This document shows, piece after piece, positions 1 to 6,560 of a stretch of DNA of 17,908 bases. The first letter of the stretch is position 1; the number at the start of each line of letters is the position of its first letter. The notes beneath the pieces are model-generated. The model worked only from the letters and a program-made list of their open reading frames with translations, searched no databases and had not been told where the DNA came from. The position numbers and the translations under genes are program-made. The stretch covers positions 1 through 17,908 of the forward strand of contig JAGXII010000204.1 of NCBI GenBank assembly GCA_024635735.1. The letters are read 5' to 3'. This stretch comes from Christiangramia sp. Its GTDB lineage: Bacteria > Bacteroidota > Bacteroidia > Flavobacteriales > Flavobacteriaceae.

Positions 1-634
1 CCTCTACTTTAGCCTCATATTCCTTTTCAAATTTCTCGGAATCCTTCTCCATTTTTTCAGACCATTTCTCCATTTTATCTTCGAAATCTTTTCCGAATTT
101 CTTTTCAAAATTAGCCTCCCATTTTTCAAGATACTTATCGCCGTCTTTTTTATAGGCATCATAATCGAACTTCATATCCTTCATATTTTCGGCAAACTCC
201 GGTGGCAGAGGATGGTCAGATATATTTGCCAGAATCGGGCCCACAAGATCTGTCATTAAAGGTTGGAGTAACTCCGGAAGTTTATCCAGTCCCTTAAGAG
301 CGCTCATATCCATATCCATGTCAAAATTCGTATTCATCCCGCCGGAAGAATTGATCTTTACCGTTCCCTGGGAAGATGATGTTTCCAGATTCCAGGAATC
401 CAGTAACTTTTTAGTCTCTTCGCTGCTGGCTCCCTCTGCAGTAAGATAAGCCTCGACCTCAACCTCGTTCTTATCCCAGTTTTCGATGATCACATTAGTA
501 TGCCGGGAGTCTATCTCCACATTCACATCTGCAGAAGTTTTATAATTTTTGCTCAGCTTTTTTGTCTGGGCAAAGGACGCTGTGGTGATGAACAACAGCA
601 TCAAAAGTGCATAATTAAGCCTGATAGTTTTCAT
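1..634 (-). CDS. Secreted, charge-rich protein of an ECF sigma operon (C-terminus outside window)
   Basis: Open frame from ATG at 634 running off the left edge; 211 codons are visible. Residues 1-22 are a clear signal peptide (MKTIRLNYALLMLLFITTAS then FAQ), so the product is exported. Next comes a short beta-like region (about 30-75), an M/D-rich stretch (FDMDMDMS near 92-99), and from about 150 a strongly charged K/E/D helix with repeated KWxxxxEKKF-like units that probably forms a coiled coil. The arrangement resembles the flavobacterial exported proteins that follow sigma/anti-sigma pairs and carry a DUF4097-like adhesin-type beta domain at the C-terminus. That domain would lie outside the window, so the family call is inference. 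Its start overlaps the end of the anti-sigma gene by 20 bp, which implies co-transcription and probably translational coupling. Confidence 0.75.
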   Translation of the reverse strand, partial: MKTIRLNYALLMLLFITTASFAQTKKLSKNYKTSADVNVEIDSRHTNVIIENWDKNEVEVEAYLTAEGASSEETKKLLDSWNLETSSSQGTVKINSSGGMNTNFDMDMDMSALKGLDKLPELLQPLMTDLVGPILANISDHPLPPEFAENMKDMKFDYDAYKKDGDKYLEKWEANFEKKFGKDFEDKMEKWSEKMEKDSEKFEKEYEAKVE

Positions 635-1223
635 TTCTATTGTTTTTTGATTGTTTAAGTTCTTTAAGTTTACTCTTTAAATTCTTCAGAAGATCCAGTC
701 TTAGCTGAAGATTCGAGATCATAGCCTGAACGGTCTCTTCGTTTAAACCAGATTCTTCGATCTCAGCGTTCAATGCTATATATTCCTTATCTAAAGTTTC
801 CAGTTTGGTCATAAATGAATCTATAAGTTCTTTATTCTTAGGAGTCATATCCAGTTTAGCCAACTGTATATTTAAACTTGCCATATAATAATCTTCTATC
901 TTTTTAAATTCGGGCGAGACACTGCTCAGCCTGTAATCTGTGGCGGGAGCATCATTTTTGGTCTCCTGCTTCACCGGTGTTTCCACCACCTGATTTTCCG
1001 GAACCATGCTCTCATTCTGATTTCCGAAGAAAAGGAAACCTGCTATTCCCAAAGCCACCACCGCTACCGCGGCAATTTGCAGATAGGTATAGAAGTAATT
1101 TTTCTTCTCCCTGGGTAAAGCCTCATCCAGCCGGGCCTCGAATCTTTTCTGGTGCCCTTTATTCAGCTTTTTCTGATTACTGAGTTCCTGATTACGGAAC
1201 ATTTCTCTAATATCCTGTCCCAT
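615..1223 (-). CDS. Single-pass membrane anti-sigma factor (putative)
   Basis: 202 aa, ATG start. Residues 1-45 are charged and cytoplasmic (many K, R, E), residues about 47-67 form one transmembrane segment (AAVAVVALGIAGFLFF core), a low-complexity periplasmic linker follows, and residues about 135-195 are predicted long charged helices. It lies directly behind the ECF sigma gene, which it overlaps by 17 bp. A short cytoplasmic N-terminus, one membrane span and a periplasmic sensing part is the usual design of anti-sigma factors. I see no zinc-binding HxxxCxxC motif, so it is not a classical ZAS-domain protein. The role is inferred from topology and gene order; the alternative is a membrane protein of unknown function in the same regulon. 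Confidence 0.7.
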   Translation of the reverse strand: MGQDIREMFRNQELSNQKKLNKGHQKRFEARLDEALPREKKNYFYTYLQIAAVAVVALGIAGFLFFGNQNESMVPENQVVETPVKQETKNDAPATDYRLSSVSPEFKKIEDYYMASLNIQLAKLDMTPKNKELIDSFMTKLETLDKEYIALNAEIEESGLNEETVQAMISNLQLRLDLLKNLKSKLKELKQSKNNRNENYQA

Positions 1224-1752
1224 TTTTTATAGTTTTAAGTTCATCCTGCAATTTTTTCTTTCCTCTGTGTACCAGTGTTCGCGAAGCTACCTGGGTTATA
1301 TCCAGTATTTCGCTAATTTCTTCATGATCATATCCCTCTATCAAATAAAGCATCAAAGGATATTTATATTTTTCGGGTAAACGTTCAATTTCTTTTTTCA
1401 CCTCTTCGATGCCTATTCCATCTTCCACCTGCCAGTCGTCCTGTTCATCTACCGTTCCCAGGATCTGCTCATTAATGGCTATTAATTCCATTTTTTTCGC
1501 TTTCAGCTTATCCAGACACTTATTGATCACAATTCGCTTTAACCAGGCCCCAAAGGTGACTTCTCCGTTAAACTGATGTAATTTTGAAAAGGCCTTTATA
1601 AAAGCTTCCTGCATGGCATCCTCTGCTTCCATCGTATCTTTCAAAAACCTTAAGGCAACGTAATACATCCCGTCACAGTACTGGTTATACAGCTTTAATT
1701 GTGCCCTGCGGCTGTTTTGCTTACAAGCTTCTATTAGCTTATGCTGTATCAA
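1207..1752 (-). CDS. RNA polymerase sigma factor, ECF (RpoE-like) family
   Basis: 181 aa, normal length for an ECF sigma factor. Region 2 spans about residues 15-90, with the core-binding DAMQEAFIKAF segment at 45-55 and the -10 recognition helix GAWLKRIVINKCLDKLK at 68-84. Region 4 spans about 115-172, with LPEKY at 125-129 and the HTH (HEEISEILDI...VASRTLVHRGKKKL) that reads the -35 box. The start is TTG at 1752; no in-frame ATG gives an intact region 2, and the N-terminus from the TTG matches the family. It is first in an operon with the anti-sigma and secreted-protein genes and has an ECF-type promoter upstream, so autoregulation is likely. The signal it answers is not visible. Confidence 0.93.
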   Translation of the reverse strand: MIQHKLIEACKQNSRRAQLKLYNQYCDGMYYVALRFLKDTMEAEDAMQEAFIKAFSKLHQFNGEVTFGAWLKRIVINKCLDKLKAKKMELIAINEQILGTVDEQDDWQVEDGIGIEEVKKEIERLPEKYKYPLMLYLIEGYDHEEISEILDITQVASRTLVHRGKKKLQDELKTIKNGTGY

Positions 1753-1788
1753 TTTAAATTCGGTTTTGATGGGTTAGTTCATTTTAAA

Positions 1789-1813
1789 GACGAGACAAAA
1801 AGTCCCGCGTTGC
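1789..1813 (-). promoter_or_regulatory. ECF-type autoregulatory promoter of the sigma operon
   Basis: On the minus strand GCAAC (-35, at 1809-1813) is followed after 16 nt by CGTC (-10, at 1789-1792). This is the AAC/CGTC pattern typical of ECF sigma targets. It predicts a leader of about 30 nt to the TTG start at 1752. The spacer holds an imperfect palindrome (CGGGAC, five T, GTCTCG) that could also be bound by a regulator. Seen by eye only; autoregulation is inference. Confidence 0.5.
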
Positions 1814-1873
1814 AAAAATTCCGAAAAAATTTCCAATTCCTCCAATATTCTTACTTTTAATAGATTATTCAAA

Positions 1874-2041
1874 ATGTATATCCGTTTTTAGTCATAATAG
1901 TTATCTCGTCACCCTGTCCCGATAGCTATCGGGATATTTCAGGCTCTCATTTTATAATGAGGATTTATAGTATTTTAAGATTCTGAAACAAGTTCAGAAT
2001 GACGTACTTTATTAAATTATGATACTTTACGGACAATCAAT
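1874..2041. repeat. MITE/REP-like element, copy 1 (168 bp, paired with 16906-17073)
   Basis: This stretch aligns without gaps to 16906-17073, with 6 mismatches in 168 positions. The ends form an imperfect inverted repeat: reading inward from each end, TG-N4-TCCGT-N6-TCATAAT occurs on both sides, and CGTCA..CTG recurs further in. Inside are an 18-bp perfect palindrome TCCCGATAGCTATCGGGA (1917-1934), a hairpin CTCATT/AATGAG (1946-1961) and a hairpin ATTCTGAA/TTCAGAAT (1980-2000). ATTATTCAA lies immediately outside both ends (1864-1872 and 2040-2048), which looks like a 9-bp target duplication; the right copy shares its first two bases with the end of the alignment. No coding frame. It lies between the divergent sigma-factor and DUF2911 genes. 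With its flanks it accounts for most of the 346-bp spacer 1753-2098; the rest is AT-rich DNA plus the ECF promoter. Confidence 0.85.
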
Positions 2042-2098
2042 TATTCAATTTAAAAATTGAAATTATACTGGCTTGATTTTTGAAATTCCAAAAGCATT

Positions 2099-2680
2099 AT
2101 GGGAAACACCTATAAACTGATTCTGAAGATACTCGGCGCAATAATAGCTATTGCCCTGATCCTTTTATTTGTGATTCATTATAACACCAAGGCTCACAGT
2201 CCTGAAGATACGGTTTCCTACTCCGGAAAAAATCTGGAAATGGAAGTTTTCTACAATCGTCCTTACAAAAAAGACAGGGAGATCTTTGGCGGACTTGTCC
2301 CTTTCAATAAAGTATGGAGAACTGGCGCCAATGAAGCGACTACTTTTGTAACCAATAAAGATATACTGGTAGATGGCAGTCTTTTAAGGGCTGGAAAATA
2401 TACTTTATGGACGATTCCCATGGATTATAGCTGGAAGGTTATGTTCAATTCAAAAATGTATCCCTGGGGAATTAATCTGGACAAGGAGGCTTACCGGGAT
2501 CCGGTTTTTGATTCTCTCGTACTGGAAGCTCCCGTGATGAAAACGAATCCTCCTGTAGAACAATTCACTATATATTTTGAACAGGAAGGAGAATTTATTG
2601 ATTTGATATTATCCTGGGATAAGACCCTTATTAAAATACCTATAAAACAACCAGAGGCGCCAAAAGGCACCTCGGTTTAA
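2099..2680 (+). CDS. DUF2911 family protein, N-terminally membrane-anchored
   Basis: 193 aa, ATG start. Residues 8-27 (ILKILGAIIAIALILLFVIH) are a single membrane anchor or uncleaved signal; the rest should be periplasmic or outside. The body carries the features I associate with DUF2911: YNRPYKKDREIFGGLVPF, then VWRTGANEATTF near 73-84, then GKYTLWTIP near 98-106, and the WGINLDKEAY region near 123. The biochemical role of the family is unknown. It is common in Bacteroidota, usually as a stand-alone secreted protein. The gene is monocistronic: repeat copy 1 ends 57 bp before the start and the Ohr gene converges on its 3' end 23 bp away. No convincing -7 element or hairpin terminator was seen. 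Confidence 0.85.
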   Translation: MGNTYKLILKILGAIIAIALILLFVIHYNTKAHSPEDTVSYSGKNLEMEVFYNRPYKKDREIFGGLVPFNKVWRTGANEATTFVTNKDILVDGSLLRAGKYTLWTIPMDYSWKVMFNSKMYPWGINLDKEAYRDPVFDSLVLEAPVMKTNPPVEQFTIYFEQEGEFIDLILSWDKTLIKIPIKQPEAPKGTSV

Positions 2681-2703
2681 TAAATAAAGAAAATTTTAAT
2701 TTC

Positions 2704-3135
2704 TTAGTCTTCGTCTAATAATAAATTTAATGTGACGTCTATATTATCTCGCGTCGCTTTTGAATAAGGGCAGATCTCATGAGCTTCATTTACCAGCATT
2801 TCTCCTTTTTCAATATCATCGACTCCTGGTAAATAAGAATCAAGAATAACAGCAAGCTCCAATTCCTCTTCGTCGCTTTGTCCTATTTTTACAGTAGCTG
2901 TTACGCTAAAATCCCCAAGATCTATTTTATGTTTTTCGGCTACTACTTCCAGAGCGCTTCCAAAACAGGAAGAATAGGCAGCGCCAAAGAGTTGTTCAGA
3001 ATTGGTAAATTTACCACCTTCACCTCCCATACTTTCAGGCATACTCAGTTCCATATCGATGATTCCATCATCGCTACGGGTGTGTCCTTTTCTTCCTCCG
3101 GTAGTTGTAACCTTAGCTTTATATAATGTTTTCAT
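2704..3135 (-). CDS. ohr: Organic hydroperoxide resistance protein, Ohr/OsmC family
   Basis: 143 aa, the usual Ohr length. Ohr reduces organic and lipid hydroperoxides in the cytoplasm with a catalytic and a resolving cysteine. Visible residues are the TGGRKG motif with R15, E47 (SEQLF), peroxidatic C57 in YSSCFGSAL, and resolving C122 in ICPYSKATR. The spacing and the early R15 favour the Ohr subgroup over OsmC. ATG at 3135. The 102-bp spacer upstream is shared with the divergent GTPase gene and holds a 12-bp palindrome TTAATTAATTAA (3144-3155), just the kind of AT-rich site MarR/OhrR repressors use. No ohrR gene is in the window, so that regulation is speculation. Confidence 0.92.
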   Translation of the reverse strand: MKTLYKAKVTTTGGRKGHTRSDDGIIDMELSMPESMGGEGGKFTNSEQLFGAAYSSCFGSALEVVAEKHKIDLGDFSVTATVKIGQSDEEELELAVILDSYLPGVDDIEKGEMLVNEAHEICPYSKATRDNIDVTLNLLLDED

Positions 3136-3209
3136 GGCTTGATTTAATTAATTAATTTAGGTTGCTTCAATATACCAAGCAAATAAGGATGCCTCAAAGC
3201 AGGATTTCA

Positions 3210-3217
3210 TAAATTTG
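3210..3217 (+). promoter_or_regulatory. Bacteroidota -7 element (TAAATTTG) before the MeaB-type gene
   Basis: TAAATTTG matches the TAnnTTTG consensus of the main Bacteroidota sigma factor and lies 20 nt before the TTG start at 3238, giving a leader of roughly 15 nt. No clear -33 TTG is visible at the expected distance, so this is weak to moderate. Confidence 0.35.
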
Positions 3218-3237
3218 TCATAAATATTAAGTCAATT

Positions 3238-4314
3238 TTGAGCAAAAAGCAGCAAAAATCAGCCCTGAGCGAAACCGAAAGCAATCCGTCTTCAAAAAAT
3301 ATCAGTGCAGAATCTGCCAGGAAGATTCGGAATTTCAGAAAAAATAAGTTTTCTGAACAGGAGCTGCTACAAAAATTGCTTCATGGGGACAAAACAGCTT
3401 TAGGCCGCGGAATTACTCTTATTGAAAGTAATCAGAAAGCTCATCAGCAACAGGCCGAATTTATTATTGAAGGTGCATTACCCCATGCACATAAATCTAT
3501 AAGAATTGGCATTACCGGTGTTCCCGGGGTTGGAAAAAGCACTTTTATTGAAAGTTTTGGTTCTTACCTCATCTCTAAAGGAAAGAAAGTGGCAGTACTG
3601 GCAGTGGATCCCAGCAGTAGTGTTTCCCGCGGAAGTATCCTGGGGGACAAAACCCGGATGGAAAATCTCGTCAAGGAAAAAAATGCATTTATCAGGCCTT
3701 CTCCAAGCGGAGAAACCCTGGGCGGAGTGGCCCGAAAAACAAGAGAAAGCATTATTCTTTGCGAGGCTGCAGGTTTTGATGTGATTCTTATTGAAACTGT
3801 GGGAGTAGGTCAAAGCGAGACCACGGTTCACAGTATGACCGATTTCTTTCTTCTTCTGAAACTGGCAGGAGCAGGAGATGAACTTCAGGGAATTAAAAGA
3901 GGAATTGTGGAAATGGCAGATGCGATAGTGATCAATAAAGCAGATGGTGATAATCAAAAAGCAGCACGGGAGGCAAAAATGGAATTCAGCCGGGCGTTAC
4001 ACCTATATCCACCTAAAGAAAGCGAGTGGACTCCCGAAGTAAAATTATGCAGTGCCTTGTATAATTCAGGAATTGAAGATATATGGACCATGATTTCTGA
4101 ATTCCAAGAAAAAACAAAAACAAACGGATATTTTAATCATAACCGGCTGGAACAAAACAAATTCTGGCTTTTTCAAACTGTAAATGATTATTTGAAGAGT
4201 CGTTTTTATGAAAAAGATGAAATAAAGACCGCTTTAAAAGAACAGTTAGCGCTTATTGAAGAAAATAAAACCACCGCATTTGCAGCTGCAAAATATCTTT
4301 TAAGTCTCGGTTGA
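3238..4314 (+). CDS. meaB: MeaB/ArgK-type G3E GTPase (methylmalonyl-CoA mutase chaperone)
   Basis: 358 aa, TTG start. There is no in-frame upstream ATG, and the first internal Met is far downstream. The family core begins near residue 44 (LLQKLLHGDKTALGRGITLIES); the first ~40 polar residues are a lineage-specific extension. Walker A/P-loop is GVPGVGKS at 94-101, followed by the VDPSSS..SRGSILGDKTRM switch region (123-141), Walker B DVILIETVGVGQSE (181-194) and the base-specificity motif NKAD (233-236). MeaB proteins use GTP to load and protect adenosylcobalamin on methylmalonyl-CoA mutase. No mutase subunit gene is adjacent, so the partner must be encoded elsewhere. The last 15 bp overlap the 3' end of the convergent PAP2 gene. 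Confidence 0.93.
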   Translation: MSKKQQKSALSETESNPSSKNISAESARKIRNFRKNKFSEQELLQKLLHGDKTALGRGITLIESNQKAHQQQAEFIIEGALPHAHKSIRIGITGVPGVGKSTFIESFGSYLISKGKKVAVLAVDPSSSVSRGSILGDKTRMENLVKEKNAFIRPSPSGETLGGVARKTRESIILCEAAGFDVILIETVGVGQSETTVHSMTDFFLLLKLAGAGDELQGIKRGIVEMADAIVINKADGDNQKAAREAKMEFSRALHLYPPKESEWTPEVKLCSALYNSGIEDIWTMISEFQEKTKTNGYFNHNRLEQNKFWLFQTVNDYLKSRFYEKDEIKTALKEQLALIEENKTTAFAAAKYLLSLG

Positions 4315-4878
4315 TTTTCTAATGAACCGGTCTATTAATAGTTCCCGCAATCGGTAAAAAAGATATCCCAGAAGTGCACCAAAAAACCATCCGGTAATCA
4401 CATCTCCAGGATAGTGAACACCAAGATATATTCGACTGTAAGAAACGATAAATGCCCAGAAAATCAGAAAACCAAAGAGCTTTGGATAAACTTTTCTAAA
4501 GATCAGGCCAAGAAAAATTGCCACTCCCGTGGAGTTGGCTGCATGCGCCGAGAAAAATCCAAACCTGCCACATCTACCAGCAACAATTCTGGCATATTCC
4601 ATAACTCCCTCCTGCCCGCAGGGTCTTGGTCTTTCAAAACCGTGCTTGAATAAATTGGCAAGCTGGTCTGTAGCGGTTACTAATAAAGCAACTACAATGA
4701 TAGTTACCAGTGTTGGTTTCCATCCGAATTTTTTAAAAAGCAGATACAGAAGAATCGCATACAGAGGTATCGCCATCCATTTATCACTAATTGCGACCCA
4801 AAGCCAGTCCCAGTCGTCTGATCCTAAATTGTTCAGAAACAGAAAAATCTCCCTGTCTAATTCGGCTAATTTTTCCAT
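4300..4878 (-). CDS. PAP2-superfamily membrane phosphatase
   Basis: 192 aa with about five to six membrane helices. The three PAP2 signature blocks are present: K78-x6-R85-P86 (KHGFERPRP), the second block as FFSAHAANS with H112 (the usual PSGH is replaced by SAH), and SRIYLGVHYPGD at 148-159 with R149, H155 and D159. Such enzymes dephosphorylate lipid phosphates such as undecaprenyl pyrophosphate or phosphatidic acid at the membrane; the substrate cannot be read from sequence. Its ATG overlaps the stop of the upstream 76-aa gene (TAATG), indicating translational coupling within the MATE operon. It converges on and overlaps the MeaB-type gene by 15 bp. Confidence 0.9.
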   Translation of the reverse strand: MEKLAELDREIFLFLNNLGSDDWDWLWVAISDKWMAIPLYAILLYLLFKKFGWKPTLVTIIVVALLVTATDQLANLFKHGFERPRPCGQEGVMEYARIVAGRCGRFGFFSAHAANSTGVAIFLGLIFRKVYPKLFGFLIFWAFIVSYSRIYLGVHYPGDVITGWFFGALLGYLFYRLRELLIDRFIRKSTET

Positions 4879-5108
4879 TAATCGTCTTCGTATCGGTTTA
4901 CTTCCCTGTCGTAAAATTCATTCGCCTGAGTAATGAGTGCCTCGGCTTCACTTGAAAGTTCCTTTTCATCTTCCTTATCAAAATCTTCAAGCCATTCTAC
5001 CTCATCATCTTTCAGATTAATAATAAACCTTGGATATTCGGTATGTACAACAAAAATTGAATCAGGAAAATCTGTATTATCCCCTAATATAAATTTTGGC
5101 AATTGCAT
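4878..5108 (-). CDS. Small acidic conserved protein, function unknown
   Basis: 76 aa, ATG at 5108. It is highly acidic (23 Asp/Glu of 76), with no signal peptide and no membrane segment, so cytoplasmic. The N-terminal half looks like short beta strands (FILGDN, SIFVVHTEYPRFIINL) and the C-terminal half like an acidic helix. I do not recognise a named domain, though proteins of this look occur as uncharacterised flavobacterial genes. It is certainly translated as part of an operon: 6 bp behind the MATE gene and overlapping the PAP2 start by one base. The middle position suggests a role linked to one of those membrane proteins, which is inference only. Confidence 0.75.
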   Translation of the reverse strand: MQLPKFILGDNTDFPDSIFVVHTEYPRFIINLKDDEVEWLEDFDKEDEKELSSEAEALITQANEFYDREVNRYEDD

Positions 5109-5114
5109 ATAATA

Positions 5115-6485
5115 TTATCTTTTTAAAACAGTTAATTCTTTTCTTTTCAGGATAAGTTTTTTACTTAAATAATTGAATCTAAAATACAATAATATTGCTG
5201 AGGAAGTTAAACCTGCCATCAGGCCAAGCCATATTCCCATACTTCCCAGACTGTCAGCCTGCCCGAAGTAGTAACTAACAGGAAATCCTATCACCCAGTA
5301 AGAAATAAAACAAATAAGAGTCGGGATTTTCACATCCTGAAGTCCTCGTAAGGCTCCAAGTATTACAACCTGCATGCCATCACTTAACTGAAACAGGGCT
5401 GCCACAATTAGTAACTGCGAGGCCAAACCTATTACTTCCACATTATCTATATAGAAGGTTGGCAAAATGTCTTTCAGTAAAATAAAAAGCACGGCGAAAA
5501 CCGCTTCAATTAAAAACACCAAAAGGAAAATAGAGTAACCTATTCTTCTTAATTCCCTGAATTTTTTAAGCCCCACCTGGTTACCAACTCTTATAGTAGC
5601 AGTCACTCCAAGTCCTACCGCGATCATAAAGGTCATCGAAGCCAGATTAAGAGCAATCTGGTTTGCTGCCTGCGGATTCGTTCCCAGGTTTCCGGCAAGG
5701 AAAATCGTGGCGGTAAAAATGGCCACTTCAAACAGCATTTGCAATGCTGTGGGAAAGCCCAGGTTTATAAGTCTTTTAAAAATATCCAGCCTCAGCATTT
5801 CCCTTTTAGACCATTTAAAATATTCGGAAAACTTAGATTTCCGTTTTAGAATTTCCCATATAAACCATAACATGAAAAATCTTGAGAGTAATGTCGCCCA
5901 GGCCGCTCCTTCAAGCTCAAGACGGGGAAATATCCAGATCCCATAAATAAGGAAATAGTTAAAAACAATATTCACAAGGTTAGCCAGCAAGGTAGCATAC
6001 ATGGCATATCTGGTTTGAGAAAGACCGTCGGCAAATTGCTTAAATGCCTGAAAAGCCATTAATGGCAGCATAGAGAGCGCGACTATATTCAGATATGGAA
6101 TGGCAAGTTCTACAACCTCTTCAGGCTGATCCAGATAATAAAGAACAGGCCTGGCAGCAAGTAACATTAGAAAAAGTAACAGGCCGTTTATAGTACAAAG
6201 AATAACGCCATGGTGAAAATAACTCCTTCCTCCTTCCAGATCATCTGCTCCATCGGCTTCAGCAATAAGCGGTGTGATAGCGAATGAAAAACCAATCCCA
6301 AGAGACAGAGCGATAAAAACAAGAGCATTTCCAAGAGAAACAGCAGCGAGAGGTGCCGCACCAAGTCTACCAATCATCAAATTATCAACCAGCCCAACCA
6401 TCACATGTCCCAGCTGACCGAGCATGACAGGATAAGCGATATTCAGGTTTCTACCGAATTCTTTCGTGTAACGTGATAACTGCAA
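5115..6485 (-). CDS. MATE family multidrug/cation efflux transporter (NorM-like)
   Basis: 456 aa, typical MATE length, with about twelve membrane helices in two similar halves. The family N-terminus is clear: LNIAYPVMLGQLGHVMVGLVDNLMIGRLGAAPLAA (residues about 14-48). The second half begins near LINLGFPTALQMLFEVAIF (about 237-255). MATE proteins export drugs or metabolites using a Na+ or H+ gradient; substrate and ion are not predictable here. The start is TTG at 6485; the next Met (about residue 21) would delete part of helix 1. It leads a three-gene operon with the 76-aa protein and the PAP2 phosphatase, and has a strong -7 promoter element upstream. Confidence 0.93.
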   Translation of the reverse strand: MQLSRYTKEFGRNLNIAYPVMLGQLGHVMVGLVDNLMIGRLGAAPLAAVSLGNALVFIALSLGIGFSFAITPLIAEADGADDLEGGRSYFHHGVILCTINGLLLFLMLLAARPVLYYLDQPEEVVELAIPYLNIVALSMLPLMAFQAFKQFADGLSQTRYAMYATLLANLVNIVFNYFLIYGIWIFPRLELEGAAWATLLSRFFMLWFIWEILKRKSKFSEYFKWSKREMLRLDIFKRLINLGFPTALQMLFEVAIFTATIFLAGNLGTNPQAANQIALNLASMTFMIAVGLGVTATIRVGNQVGLKKFRELRRIGYSIFLLVFLIEAVFAVLFILLKDILPTFYIDNVEVIGLASQLLIVAALFQLSDGMQVVILGALRGLQDVKIPTLICFISYWVIGFPVSYYFGQADSLGSMGIWLGLMAGLTSSAILLYFRFNYLSKKLILKRKELTVLKR

Positions 6486-6504
6486 TAACTTAAATTTAAG
6501 TCAG

Positions 6505-6512
6505 CAAAGATA
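6505..6512 (-). promoter_or_regulatory. Bacteroidota -7 element (TATCTTTG) before the MATE operon
   Basis: On the minus strand TATCTTTG is an exact match to TAnnTTTG and sits 20 bp before the TTG start at 6485, giving a leader of about 14 nt. A -33 TTG is not clearly present; TTA occurs at about that distance. This placement supports the TTG start. Confidence 0.5.
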
Positions 6513-6560
6513 TGAGTTTATGATTTTTAAGTACCGAAAACTGATAATTCTTTAAAAAAA

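Noticed and set aside
1917..1934. Palindrome as an intrinsic terminator
   Set aside because: No T tract follows on either strand, and it is part of a repeated element found also at 16949-16966.
3136..3237. Cobalamin riboswitch before the MeaB-type gene
   Set aside because: The spacer is only 102 bp and shared with ohr; I see no B12-box-like sequence or leader structure.
4529..4933. Plus-strand open frame opposite the PAP2 gene
   Set aside because: It is antisense to well-supported coding sequence and has no recognisable domain or start signals; the same applies to the plus-strand frames at 10563-10898, 7482-7811 and 10133-10438.
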